NCBI RefSeq assembly: GCF_014212175.1
Contig: NZ_JACJVR010000080.1
Location: 1-41,983 of the forward strand
Direction: 5' to 3'
Length of the DNA: 41,983 nucleotides
DNA from: Cohnella xylanilytica
Lineage (GTDB): Bacteria; Bacillota; Bacilli; Paenibacillales; Paenibacillaceae
Shown: positions 32,436 through 40,469 of the stretch, piece by piece
How the letters are laid out: every line of letters starts with the position of its first letter
Numbering within the stretch: the first letter of the stretch is position 1
Notes under the pieces: generated by a model
Databases searched by the model: none
The model's input: the letters and a program-made list of their open reading frames with translations, nothing else
Told to the model about the DNA's origin: nothing
Program-made: the position numbers and the translations under genes

Positions 32436-34142
32436 ATGATACGGGTGCTGATCGTGGATGACGAGATCTATGCGGTCAAAGGGTTGCTCTCCGGCGTTCG
32501 CTGGGAAGCGGTCGGGGTGGACGCCGTGTTCGAGGCGTACCATGCGGCGATGGCGCAGGACGTTCTGTCGCGCGAGCCGGTCGACATTCTGATCTGCGAT
32601 ATCGAGATGCCGGAGGCGAGCGGCCTCGAGCTGATGGAATGGGTGGCCGAGAGGGGGCTTCCGATCGAGACGGTCGTGCTCACCTGCCATTCGGAGTTCC
32701 AGTACGCGCAGAAGGCGCTTCAGCTCGGCGGCTGCGACTATCTGCTTAAGCCGGTCGTCTACTCCGATCTGGAGGACGTGCTGCGGAAGACGATCCGCAA
32801 GGTGGAGGAGAAGCGCAGGCTGTCCGAGGAAGGGGAGCTGTACCGCAAATACGCCGAGCTGTGGCGCAGCCGGAAGCCGCTCCTCGTCGAGCGGTTCTGG
32901 GAAGACGTGCTGGAGCGGAAGATCGCGCCGAACCGCGACGCCATCTCCGCCGCGATCTCCGCCAGCGAGCTGCAGGCGCACGGGCTGGAGCGGGTCCGGC
33001 TCGTGCTCGTTAGCCTGGAGCAGTGGGAGAAGCCGCTGAGCGAGAGGGACGAGGAGCTGATGGAGTTCGCGCTGCGCAAGGCGGCGGAAGAGCTTCTTCT
33101 CGAGTCCCGACCGGGTACGGTCGTCCGCGATCGGCGGGGCAACACGGTGGTTATTCTGGAGCTGGGCGGCGGCCGGGGCGAGGCGGATGGAGCGAACGGG
33201 GAGGTAGGCGATCCGACGGGGGAGGGAGCGGCCAAGGAAGAGGAGGAAGTAGAGATCCGGCAAGCATGCGCTCGCTATATAGAAGCGTGCAACCGGTATT
33301 TTTATTGCAAGCTGAGCTGCTACGTCGGCGACGCCGTTCCGATCGAAGGCGCGGCGGCTTCCTACTTGAGCTTGCTAAACCTGGAGTATCGGAACGTCGG
33401 CCGGACGAACGAGGTCATCGGGATGGATGCGGCGTTTGCGTTTGCGGGGGATTCGTCATCCGGCTCCCCTGCCCCGGCAGCGTCCGATTCGATGCTGGAG
33501 CTGGCGGATCTGATCGAGAGCGGGGACAAGGACGGAGCGGTTGCCTTGGTCGAGGAGCGGCTGGCCGGGCGAGATGCCGCGGAGTTGTCGGTCGAGACGC
33601 TGACCGGCTACTACCACGGGCTGCTGCAGGCGATCTATTACGTGCTGCACCGCAAAGGGTTCCCGGCCGCGAGGCTCTACGAAGGCCGGGATTGGCCGGA
33701 CGCCCGGACGGTCGCCAAGTCGGTCGTCCGCTATCGCCAGTGGGCGAGCCAAGCGATCGACGCGGCCGATGCATTATTGCGCGCGCACCGATCCGCCAGC
33801 CCGGTCGTGCAGAAGGTGAAGGCGATCGTCGCGGAGCGATTGGGCGAGGAGCTGACGCGGGAGGAGCTGGCCGCCGCCGTCTACCTCAATCCCGCCTACC
33901 TGTCGCGCTTGTTCCGCAAGGAGACGGGCATGGTGCTGACCGACTACATCCTCCAGGAGAAAATGAGAAAAGCGTCCGACCTGCTGGCCGGAACCGACCG
34001 CAGCATCAGCGAGATCGCCGACAGCCTCGGCTACGGCAACTTCTCGTACTTCGCGCGCCTGTTCCGCAAAGTGTACGGAGCGACTCCGCACGATTACCGG
34101 AAGTCGCTCCGCCGAACGAATGGGAGAGAGGGGGCTCTGTAA
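32436..34142 (+). CDS. YesN-type AraC-family response regulator
   Basis: A 568-residue regulator. The receiver domain is at residues 1-120 with the phospho-acceptor Asp in ILICDIEMPEASG and Lys in YLLKPVVY. A long central part (~130-460) includes an acidic, Gly/Glu-rich insert (GGGRGEADGANGEVGD) not typical of the family. The C-terminal double helix-turn-helix (AAAVYLNPAYLSRLFRKETG and ISEIADSLGYGNFSYFARLF) is complete. It lies 87 bases after the kinase. Its TAA stop is the first TAA of the 51-bp repeat array. Likely targets are its own operon and unknown carbohydrate genes. Confidence 0.92.
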   Translation: MIRVLIVDDEIYAVKGLLSGVRWEAVGVDAVFEAYHAAMAQDVLSREPVDILICDIEMPEASGLELMEWVAERGLPIETVVLTCHSEFQYAQKALQLGGCDYLLKPVVYSDLEDVLRKTIRKVEEKRRLSEEGELYRKYAELWRSRKPLLVERFWEDVLERKIAPNRDAISAAISASELQAHGLERVRLVLVSLEQWEKPLSERDEELMEFALRKAAEELLLESRPGTVVRDRRGNTVVILELGGGRGEADGANGEVGDPTGEGAAKEEEEVEIRQACARYIEACNRYFYCKLSCYVGDAVPIEGAAASYLSLLNLEYRNVGRTNEVIGMDAAFAFAGDSSSGSPAPAASDSMLELADLIESGDKDGAVALVEERLAGRDAAELSVETLTGYYHGLLQAIYYVLHRKGFPAARLYEGRDWPDARTVAKSVVRYRQWASQAIDAADALLRAHRSASPVVQKVKAIVAERLGEELTREELAAAVYLNPAYLSRLFRKETGMVLTDYILQEKMRKASDLLAGTDRSISEIADSLGYGNFSYFARLFRKVYGATPHDYRKSLRRTNGREGAL

Positions 34143-34371
34143 CGTCCAAAATGGAGGTTACAGAAGGCTCTCCAGGCCAATTGGCCGCTGCAACCGCCAA
34201 AATGGATGTTACAGCTGGCCCTTCGAGCCAAATGGTCGCTGTAACCGCCAAAATGGAGGTTACAGCTTGCACCTCGAGCCAACTGGCTGCTGTAACGTCC
34301 AAAATGGAGGTTACAGACGGTCCCCCGAGCCAAACGGCCGCCTCAACCGCCAAATTCGCAGTTGCATCGTA
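34137..34371. repeat. 51-bp-period tandem hairpin array (4.5 units)
   Basis: Units start at 34140, 34191, 34242, 34293 and 34344, exactly 51 bases apart. Each has a stem CTGTAAC...GTTACAG closing CCAAAATGG, then a second small palindrome of the GGCCAATTGGCC type. Arms vary in step: unit 5 has CAAC/GTTG where others have TAAC/GTTA, and the second stem is GGCCA/TGGCC in unit 1 and AGCCA/TGGCT in unit 3. It lies between convergent genes, so it may terminate or protect both mRNAs. No coding role is likely. Confidence 0.85.
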
Positions 34372-34414
34372 ACCCTCGTTTCATGCGCGGGCCCTGCGCG
34401 CTCTCTTCAAATCA

Positions 34415-35704
34415 CTAATTCGCTGCAAGCCGCAGCAGCCTTGCGCCGTGAGGAGCGACGGTCGCCGCGAGCCGGTCGCCGGCGGCGGCCAGCGCTTCGC
34501 CCGACCAGAGGTCGACGACGCGGGCGCTGCTTCCGGCATAGCCGATGTCCGCCAGCGCGACGCCGACCTCGAGCGCCGTCTCGCCGGTGTTGAACAGCGC
34601 GACGTAGATCTCGCCGCCGCGGCCGCGCGACGTCCAGACGACGCGGTCGCCTTCGCGGTACGCCTGCCTCGCGTCCGAGCCGTGGCGGTGCATCTCGAGC
34701 ACGTCCCGGTTCGTCAGCAGCGACAGCGTCCATTCGTCGTTGTCGTTCAGCTCCCCGCCGAAGAACAGCGGCGACCGGAAGATCGTCCACAGCGTCATCA
34801 GCGTGACCTGCTCGTCCTTCGTGAACCGCGTCCAGCGGTCCGCGCCTCCCCCGTCGACGGAGCGGATTCCGATGTGCCCGAGCGGAAGCATGTCGCAGTC
34901 GGGCCAATGGCCGGGTCCGGAGCGCCCCTGCCACTTCTCGCACCGGTCGAACATGTCCAGCAGGAGGTCCCACTTGTCCCAGAAATCGTCCGTCATCCGC
35001 CACATGTTGGCATGGGCTTCGAGGAAGTCCGCGTAGGGCACCGGAGCCGGTCCCGGCGACAAGCTTAACGCCATCGGCCGGCCGCAGCGGTCGATCGCCT
35101 TGCGGATCAGCTCGATCTCGGGCAGGTGCGCGTCGTACAGCCGGGAAGCGGCGATGTCGTCGACCTTCACGAAGTCGACGCCCCACTCGGCGTACAGCTC
35201 GAACAGCGAGTCGTAGTACGCCTGCGCTCCCTCCTTGGAGGCGTCGACGCCGTACATGTCCGTGTTCCACGGGCAGATCGAATTCGGGTGGGCGATGTCG
35301 CGCGCGGTCGCGGAGCTGCCCTTGATCGGAGTCGCCGCATGGGCCGCTTGGCGCGGAATGCCGCGCATGATATGGATGCCGAACTTCAGCCCGAGGCCGT
35401 GCACGTAATCGGCGAGCGGGCGGAAGCCCCGGCCGCCGGCGGCGGAGGGGAAGCGGTTCGCGGCGGGATCCAGCCTCGAGAACTCGTCCATCTCCAGCGG
35501 GACGAACGGCCGGTACTGCGAGGATACGGCTCCGGGCTCGTACCATTGAATGTCGACGACGACGTACTCCCAGCCGTAATCCTTCAGATGCTTCGCCATG
35601 TATTCGGCGTTCGCCCGGACTTCCTTCTCCGTGACGGCCGCCCCGTAGCAATCCCAGCTGTTCCAGCCCATCGGAGGCGTGGGCGCGTAGGCGTGGTGGT
35701 TCAT
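34415..35704 (-). CDS. GH27 glycoside hydrolase (alpha-galactosidase-like)
   Basis: A 429-residue cytoplasmic enzyme with no signal peptide. The family 27 start TPPMGWNSWDCYGAAVTE is clear. The nucleophile lies in DFVKVDDIAASR (Asp182) and the acid/base in MTDDFW (Asp239), with GHWPDCDMLPLG and SPLFFGGELNDND further on. A TIM barrel (~1-320) and an antiparallel beta C-terminal domain complete it. GH27 covers alpha-galactosidases, beta-L-arabinopyranosidases and isomalto-dextranases; the block CPWNTDMYGVDASKEGAQAY is from a less-studied branch. ATG 35704 has GAAGGAG 8 bases upstream. The AraC gene upstream on the same strand likely regulates it. Confidence 0.9.
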   Translation of the reverse strand: MNHHAYAPTPPMGWNSWDCYGAAVTEKEVRANAEYMAKHLKDYGWEYVVVDIQWYEPGAVSSQYRPFVPLEMDEFSRLDPAANRFPSAAGGRGFRPLADYVHGLGLKFGIHIMRGIPRQAAHAATPIKGSSATARDIAHPNSICPWNTDMYGVDASKEGAQAYYDSLFELYAEWGVDFVKVDDIAASRLYDAHLPEIELIRKAIDRCGRPMALSLSPGPAPVPYADFLEAHANMWRMTDDFWDKWDLLLDMFDRCEKWQGRSGPGHWPDCDMLPLGHIGIRSVDGGGADRWTRFTKDEQVTLMTLWTIFRSPLFFGGELNDNDEWTLSLLTNRDVLEMHRHGSDARQAYREGDRVVWTSRGRGGEIYVALFNTGETALEVGVALADIGYAGSSARVVDLWSGEALAAAGDRLAATVAPHGARLLRLAAN

Positions 35705-35847
35705 GAGGACAACTCCTTCGTATCGTAGTGAATTGCGGCGATGTCCCCATCATAAAGCGAACGATCTGACGATATCCACCGTAATTTCCTCCGACAAATC
35801 GCACAAAATTGCTGCTCTATCTTTCTGCCCACACCCACTCCAGTTGG

Positions 35848-36729
35848 TTAATCGAAGAACAGCCGGCTGTACGGCAGCTCGCGTCCGGAGCGGAAGCTCC
35901 CCGGCGTCTGTCCCGTCAGCTTCCGGAACACCTTGATGAAGTAGCTCCCGCTCGAATAGCCCACTTCGGCGGCGATCCGGTCGACGCTCCAATCCGTGCG
36001 TCCGAGCAGCTCGATGGCGCGTTCGATCCTCACCCGGTTCCAGTAATCGTTCGGCGTCATGCCGACGAAGCGGGAGAACGTCCTTAGAAAATGGTATTTG
36101 GACAGCCCGGACATCCGAGCGAGCTCCTCCTGGCCGACCATGTCCGCGTAGTGCGCGTCGATCCATGCGACGGCTCTCCGCACCGCTTCCGGCCAATCGT
36201 CCTGCTCCCGGCCCCGCGAAGCGGCGAACCGGCACAGCTCCATGACGAACCGATAGACGTGGGAGGAGGCGGCGAACGGGTCGGCGATCTTCCCCGCGCG
36301 AGCCTCCTCGAACAGGTTCTTCAGCGCGCGGATCGGGGCGCTCGCCGCTGGCAAGGAGGGGACGTCGCCGACGGCCTCCTTGATCTGCCGCCAGGCGGGA
36401 AGCAACAGGCTCGGCCGGAACAGAACGAAATAAAACTCCCAGGGAGGCTTGTCCGGAGGAAGGTAATAGCGATGGCGCCCGGGAATCTCCACGAGGAACG
36501 CCCGCCCCGGACCGACCGCGACGACGCGGTCTTCGATCTCGACGACGCCTTCTCCCTCCAGCGTATATTGGAACAGAAGCAGGGGACCGTCGTCGCGGGT
36601 CGTCCCGTCCCAGCGATAGGCTTCGCTCGTCTCCCTCCCGCGGCCGACGGCGAACAAGCCGCACAAGGGAAGCCCGGCGGGCTCCGCGAACCGGAAGCCG
36701 TACGTGCCCGTGTCTCGGCCGATAGACAT
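35848..36729 (-). CDS. AraC-family regulator with cupin sensor
   Basis: A 293-residue one-component regulator. The N-terminal ~150 residues form an arabinose-binding-type cupin (LLLFQYTLEGEGVVEIEDRV, then PGRHRYYLPPDKPPWEFYFV). The C-terminal pair of HTH motifs reads EELARMSGLSKYHFLRTFSR and DRIAAEVGYSSGSYFIKVFR. Such proteins activate nearby sugar genes on ligand binding. It lies 143 bases upstream of the GH27 gene on the same strand, so that is the probable target. ATG 36729 has GGAGGAT 9 bases upstream. No phospho-receiver is present. Confidence 0.9.
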   Translation of the reverse strand: MSIGRDTGTYGFRFAEPAGLPLCGLFAVGRGRETSEAYRWDGTTRDDGPLLLFQYTLEGEGVVEIEDRVVAVGPGRAFLVEIPGRHRYYLPPDKPPWEFYFVLFRPSLLLPAWRQIKEAVGDVPSLPAASAPIRALKNLFEEARAGKIADPFAASSHVYRFVMELCRFAASRGREQDDWPEAVRRAVAWIDAHYADMVGQEELARMSGLSKYHFLRTFSRFVGMTPNDYWNRVRIERAIELLGRTDWSVDRIAAEVGYSSGSYFIKVFRKLTGQTPGSFRSGRELPYSRLFFD

Positions 36730-36951
36730 AACGAAATCCTCCCTCGCCGATGGAATGTCCGCGGCGGTTGCGGCCGCGGCATAACTCCATAGTAAGGGAA
36801 GAATCGGTTCGTTGTCATGGGGCGGGGCCGTTGCCGGGGACCGGATGCCCGGGGCGAGACCCCGCAGAGACGGCCGGGAGGCCGTCCGAAGAGCTCGCGG
36901 GGGATGCCGAATAAACCGTCGAACGCCTAACGGGGGGCCATCGGGAAGCGA

Positions 36952-37788
36952 TCACTCCCGTGAAGAGAGAACCCGTTTATAGTCGCGGTTGATAACGTTT
37001 TTGACCAGACCCGGCCATTTGGAGTTGGCGGGGCAGTATTTGCGGCCGATTTTCTCGATTGTCGTATAGCCCTTGCCTATGTAATTTTTGGAGATTAGCT
37101 GCCCGAACCTCTTGACGCTGTCCACCTTCGTCTTGAAGCGGAGGTAACCGGTGCCGTTGTTGGAATTGAGGCCGAACAGATTGTTCCGGGTTTTGGCGAC
37201 TTTGCTCGTGCCGTTGCCGCTCTCCAGCTTCATGACCGCTATCGTAAAATACGCGTTGATCCCGTATTGGTCTTCCAATTCCATGATGGCCTTCTCGAGC
37301 CCTTGGTTCGCCAGCCCCGTGCCTTTGAACAGAGCTTCGATGGCCTCCGCCGTCAGCCCGGACGGCGATTGCACCTTGTCGAACGGCTTATGCGGCTCGG
37401 ACTTCGCGGTCATCGACGTCGCGGCGACCGTTCGGACCGCGGCCGTCTTCTTCGCCGCCGCGGGCTCGCCGACCGGCTCGGCGTAGCCTCCGTGCACGTA
37501 CCCTTTGCCTTCCAGCTTCAACCAACCGTTCTCGAGCTTCTCGACGACCGACAGGATGGTTCCTCTCTTGACGACCTTCAATATTTTGGATTTGGCGGAA
37601 GCGTCCGCCCGGACGTTCAGATAATAGGCGGTCGTCTCGTATTTGGCGGGGGCGAGCTCCTTCTCTTGCGAGCCGGACGAGGCTGCGGCCGCGTCGGCGT
37701 TCGACGTTCCAAGGAACAGGCCAAGCGCGATAACGAGGGCGAACCCGAAGCACATAGACAAGACTGCGCGGACACGATTGCTTAGCAT
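36952..37788 (-). CDS. Secreted SH3b/N-acetylglucosaminidase cell-wall hydrolase
   Basis: A 278-residue exported peptidoglycan hydrolase. The signal peptide ends around TSNADAAA. An SH3b domain (~45-105, YYLNVRADASAKSKILKVVK and GWLKLEGKGYVHGGY) binds the wall. After an Ala/Lys linker comes a glucosaminidase/lysozyme-fold domain (~150-278) with MKLESGNGTSKVAKTRNNLF and GLNSNNGTGYLRFKTKVDSV; the Glu in LESGNG is the likely catalytic acid. It cleaves glycan strands in growth or sporulation. ATG 37788 has AAGAGGAG 7 bases upstream; the frame's ~60 codons further up lack a start and ribosome site. Confidence 0.88.
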   Translation of the reverse strand: MLSNRVRAVLSMCFGFALVIALGLFLGTSNADAAAASSGSQEKELAPAKYETTAYYLNVRADASAKSKILKVVKRGTILSVVEKLENGWLKLEGKGYVHGGYAEPVGEPAAAKKTAAVRTVAATSMTAKSEPHKPFDKVQSPSGLTAEAIEALFKGTGLANQGLEKAIMELEDQYGINAYFTIAVMKLESGNGTSKVAKTRNNLFGLNSNNGTGYLRFKTKVDSVKRFGQLISKNYIGKGYTTIEKIGRKYCPANSKWPGLVKNVINRDYKRVLSSRE

Positions 37789-38157
37789 CTGACCACTCCT
37801 CTTGCGTGATGGTGGAGACAGGTTACCCTGATTGTACGGTGAAGCGGCCGAGAAGCATGTCAAAGGCTCTGAGCGTATCCGAAGTTTATTTGTCGCAATT
37901 CGAAGGAACCACCGTCGTTCCGGTCGAGGGATGGGGGATGGCGAATAAGAAAATTCTAATGATTCGGCCAACGGATACCGATTCGGATCGAATCGGGCCC
38001 TTCTATGACCCCGGATGGGACAGGTCGGGGCGGATGTTCGTTTTTACCAGAGAATGATTCAAAAAGGGAAAGAATGGAACGGAGGAAAACGGGGGAACGC
38101 GTCGAATTGGGTACGATAGAGCATCAATACGCGTTAAGGAACGGGGAGGAGAACCCG
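37789..38157. other. Divergent intergenic region before the barrel/membrane fusion gene
   Basis: This 369-base gap separates the wall hydrolase from the fusion gene. It contains a perfect inverted repeat GATTCG-GAT-CGAATC (37980-37994), a possible operator. An open frame at 37806-38057 has no ribosome site and is not called. No clear promoter was identified. Confidence 0.4.
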
Positions 38158-40113
38158 ATGCCGGATTGGTCCTATCGCACGCTATTCCGTCCTCTGTTGT
38201 TCCGCATGCCCGCCGAGCGGGCCCGGAGCTTGACGCTAGGCGTCTTCGGAGGACTGGGCCGCCTGCCGCTCGGCTCCTTCGTCATCCGAACGTTCGGTCA
38301 TATGGAGCTGTCGCCCCTGCTGGAGAGCCGGATCGGGGACACGCGGGTCGAGCTGCCCGTCGGCTTGTCCGGCGAGCTGGACCCGCGCGGCGGCGCGCAT
38401 CGGGCGCTCGCGCAGATCGGCTTCGGGTTCGTCGAGGTCGGTCCGGTGACGAGGGAAGGAACCGGGCCGCCGCGGCCCGCGGAACGAATCGAAGGGGAGG
38501 AGAGCCTCTTCTGCCCGGATCCTTGGGCGAACGAGGGCGTCGAAGGCGTCGCCGGCCGGTTCAAGTCCGGGAAGCTGGCCGAGAACGTTCCCTATCTGGT
38601 CCGGCTGCGAGCGGGGGACGGCTTGTCCGGCGAAGAGGCGGCCGCGGAAGTGGCCGCGATGGCCTCGAAGCTGGGCGGGTTCGCGGCGGCCTTGTCCGTC
38701 GATCTGCTGGACGCGGACCGAACGGCCGAGGAAGCCGCGGAACGGCTAAGCTTAGCCATCGTAGCCCTCCGCCGCGAGATGGAGAAGCTTCCGATTCTGC
38801 TCCATGTTCCGCTCGACTATCCGGCCGGGAAGCTCGAAGCTCTGCTCGAGGCGGGAGGGCTGGACGGATGGGAGGGCGTCGTCGTCGGAGAAGGAAGGCG
38901 GAAGGGCGGCGGGCTCCTCTTCGGGCCGGAGGACAAAGAGGCTTCGCTGGAGAAGGTTCGGCTGATTCGTTCGGCCGAGATCGGGGAGAGGCGGACGATC
39001 GTCGTCAAGGGCGGCATTCACGAGCCTCAAGACGCCTTGGACGTCATGCGGGAAGGGGCCGATCTCGTCATGCTTCACGCCGGCCTCGTCTATTCGGGGC
39101 CCGGGCTCCCGAAGCGGATCAACGAAGCGGTTCTCTACGAGAGAATGAAGGAGCTCCCGCCGGAGCCCGCTCCGTCGTTCTGGAGCTCGTGGGGCTGGAT
39201 GTGCGGCCTCGGCGCCGGCATGATCGCCGGCGGACTGATCGCGTGGCTGATCGCCGTCTCGTCCGTGCTGCTGCCGTACGACGAACAGTTCCTCGGCCTT
39301 AAGCGGGAGGCCATCGCGGCCTTCCATCCGCATCTGCTGCACTTCATGTCCCACGACCGCATTACGCTCGCGGGGACGATGATCTCGATCGGCATTCTGT
39401 ACTTTATGCTCGCCAAGCACGGGCTTCGGCACGAGCTGCATTGGGCGAAGACCGCGCTTCTGACGTCCGGTCTCTTCGGCTTCGCCAGCTTCTTCTTCTA
39501 TTTAGGGTACGGGTATTTCGATCCGCTGCATGGGGCGGCCGCGGCGATTCTGTTGCCGATGTTCGTGCTCGCGATGCGAGGGAGGGGGCACCGCGCGCTG
39601 ATCCGCCCGCCCAATCTCCGGAACGGCCGGGTCTGGCAGCGCGCCCAATGGGGGCAGCTGATGTTCGTCGCGCTCGGCTCCGCCTTCGCCGTCGGCGGGG
39701 CCGTCATCTCGCTCGTCGGGGTGACGGACGTGTTCGTGAAGGAAGACCTTCGCTATCTGGGGATCGCCCCGGAAGCCATCGAACGCTTCAACGAGCGGCT
39801 TATCCCGCTCATCGCCCACGACCGGGCCGGCTTCGGCGGCGCCCTGTTCTGCGACGCCATCGCGCTGCTGGCGACCTCGCTGTGGGGAATCCGGGAGGGC
39901 GAACGCTGGATCTGGAAGATGTTCCTATTCGGGGGAACGCCGGGCTTCGTCGCCGCGCTCAGCGTACACGGGGCGATCGGGTATACGAGCTTCGCGCATC
40001 TGCTGCCCGCTTATTTCGCTCTGGCCTTATACGTCGCCGGCCTTATCCTACTATATCCCTATCTGATGGGCAGGGAGGCAGCCGTCCGAGAGACTGCCGG
40101 CCAGGCGCTATAA
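38158..40113 (+). CDS. DHODH-like barrel fused to an internally duplicated membrane domain
   Basis: A 651-residue protein. Residues ~1-330 resemble class 2 dihydroorotate dehydrogenase (LAQIGFGFVEVGPVTREG; VVKGGIHEPQDALDVMREGA; VMLHAGLVYSGPGLPKRINE). The FMN-phosphate GGI loop is kept. The Asn-Ser-Ser-Pro-Asn-Thr catalytic segment is replaced by LSVDLLDAD and the following Lys strand by LLHVPLDYP, so it is probably not a working PyrD. Residues ~345-645 have about eight membrane helices in two similar halves: FLGLKREAIAAF...HDR (378-401) and YLGIAPEAIERF...HDR (533-556), with HDR 21 residues on in both. ATG 38158 has GGAGG 9 bases upstream; earlier in-frame starts lack conserved sequence. Function unknown; a flavin-binding membrane sensor or oxidoreductase is possible. 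Confidence 0.85.
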   Translation: MPDWSYRTLFRPLLFRMPAERARSLTLGVFGGLGRLPLGSFVIRTFGHMELSPLLESRIGDTRVELPVGLSGELDPRGGAHRALAQIGFGFVEVGPVTREGTGPPRPAERIEGEESLFCPDPWANEGVEGVAGRFKSGKLAENVPYLVRLRAGDGLSGEEAAAEVAAMASKLGGFAAALSVDLLDADRTAEEAAERLSLAIVALRREMEKLPILLHVPLDYPAGKLEALLEAGGLDGWEGVVVGEGRRKGGGLLFGPEDKEASLEKVRLIRSAEIGERRTIVVKGGIHEPQDALDVMREGADLVMLHAGLVYSGPGLPKRINEAVLYERMKELPPEPAPSFWSSWGWMCGLGAGMIAGGLIAWLIAVSSVLLPYDEQFLGLKREAIAAFHPHLLHFMSHDRITLAGTMISIGILYFMLAKHGLRHELHWAKTALLTSGLFGFASFFFYLGYGYFDPLHGAAAAILLPMFVLAMRGRGHRALIRPPNLRNGRVWQRAQWGQLMFVALGSAFAVGGAVISLVGVTDVFVKEDLRYLGIAPEAIERFNERLIPLIAHDRAGFGGALFCDAIALLATSLWGIREGERWIWKMFLFGGTPGFVAALSVHGAIGYTSFAHLLPAYFALALYVAGLILLYPYLMGREAAVRETAGQAL

Positions 40114-40149
40114 AAAAACGCGAGAGGACGGCGATCGTTCGCCGTCCTC
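40112..40149 (-). terminator. Intrinsic terminator, minus strand
   Basis: A perfect 11-bp stem (40124-40134 with 40139-40149, 4-base loop). On the minus strand a TTTTTTT run follows four bases after the stem. It would end the ArsR relic transcript and may also slow the convergent fusion-gene transcript. Confidence 0.7.
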
Positions 40150-40163
40150 CGTTCGGTTCATCG

Positions 40164-40347
40164 TTAGATTTCTTCCTCTGCGAGCCGATTCAACAGCGCG
40201 AATCGATCGGTCCAGTACTTCCGGTAATGCGACGCCCCATCCTCGATCTCCTTGAGCGGAGCGGCGTTCAGCCGATAGCGCGACTCCCTGCGCCGCGTCG
40301 GATCCGCCACGTCAAGAATAGATGTCCTTGGTAAGCTCGTTCTCCAT
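40164..40347 (-). pseudogene. ArsR-family regulator pseudogene
   Basis: The relic starts with a good ribosome site (GGAGAGGG) and ATG at 40347 reading MENELTKDIYS, then an immediate TGA. One frame away it continues as VADPTRRRE and jumps directly to SRYRLNAAPLKEIEDGASHY RKYWTDRFALLNRLAEEE. Both ends are typical of ArsR-type repressors that precede SRPBCC genes. The middle ~50 residues with the DNA-binding helices are gone. So it has a frameshift plus an internal deletion and cannot bind DNA. A promoter upstream still looks intact. Confidence 0.78.
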
Positions 40348-40396
40348 GCCGCCCTCTCCAATGCTCCAATCCTAGAACACCGTTCGGTATCTGTTA

Positions 40397-40425
40397 ATAC
40401 TAGGTCGCCATCGGGTGCCTGTCAA
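40397..40425 (-). promoter_or_regulatory. Sigma-A promoter of the ArsR relic
   Basis: On the minus strand TTGACA (40420-40425) is a perfect -35, and TAGTAT (40397-40402) lies exactly 17 bases on. Just downstream, ACCG-AA-CGGT (40378-40387) could be the old operator. Confidence 0.6.
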
Positions 40426-40469
40426 CGGCTGCAGCCGGGACGACGGGATATTCGCCGCCTCCGGAATTG

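Noticed and set aside
34137..34371. CRISPR-like array (repeat about 27 bp, spacers about 24 bp)
   Set aside because: The would-be spacers are themselves conserved between units, there are no cas genes, and the period is exactly 51 bp. It is a plain tandem repeat.
34120..34593. Open frames across the array giving 17-residue protein repeats (CNRQNGGYS or KMEVT types)
   Set aside because: A 51-bp period is a multiple of three, so all frames stay open by chance. There is no start context, and differences preserve DNA stems rather than residues.
36869..36886. GACGGCC/GGCCGTC hairpin between the AraC gene and the wall hydrolase
   Set aside because: No T-run on either strand and not at the end of a gene on the right strand, so not called a terminator.
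37806..38057. 83-codon open frame before the barrel/membrane fusion gene
   Set aside because: No ribosome site, no hydrophobic or domain pattern, and mixed codon use. Treated as intergenic.
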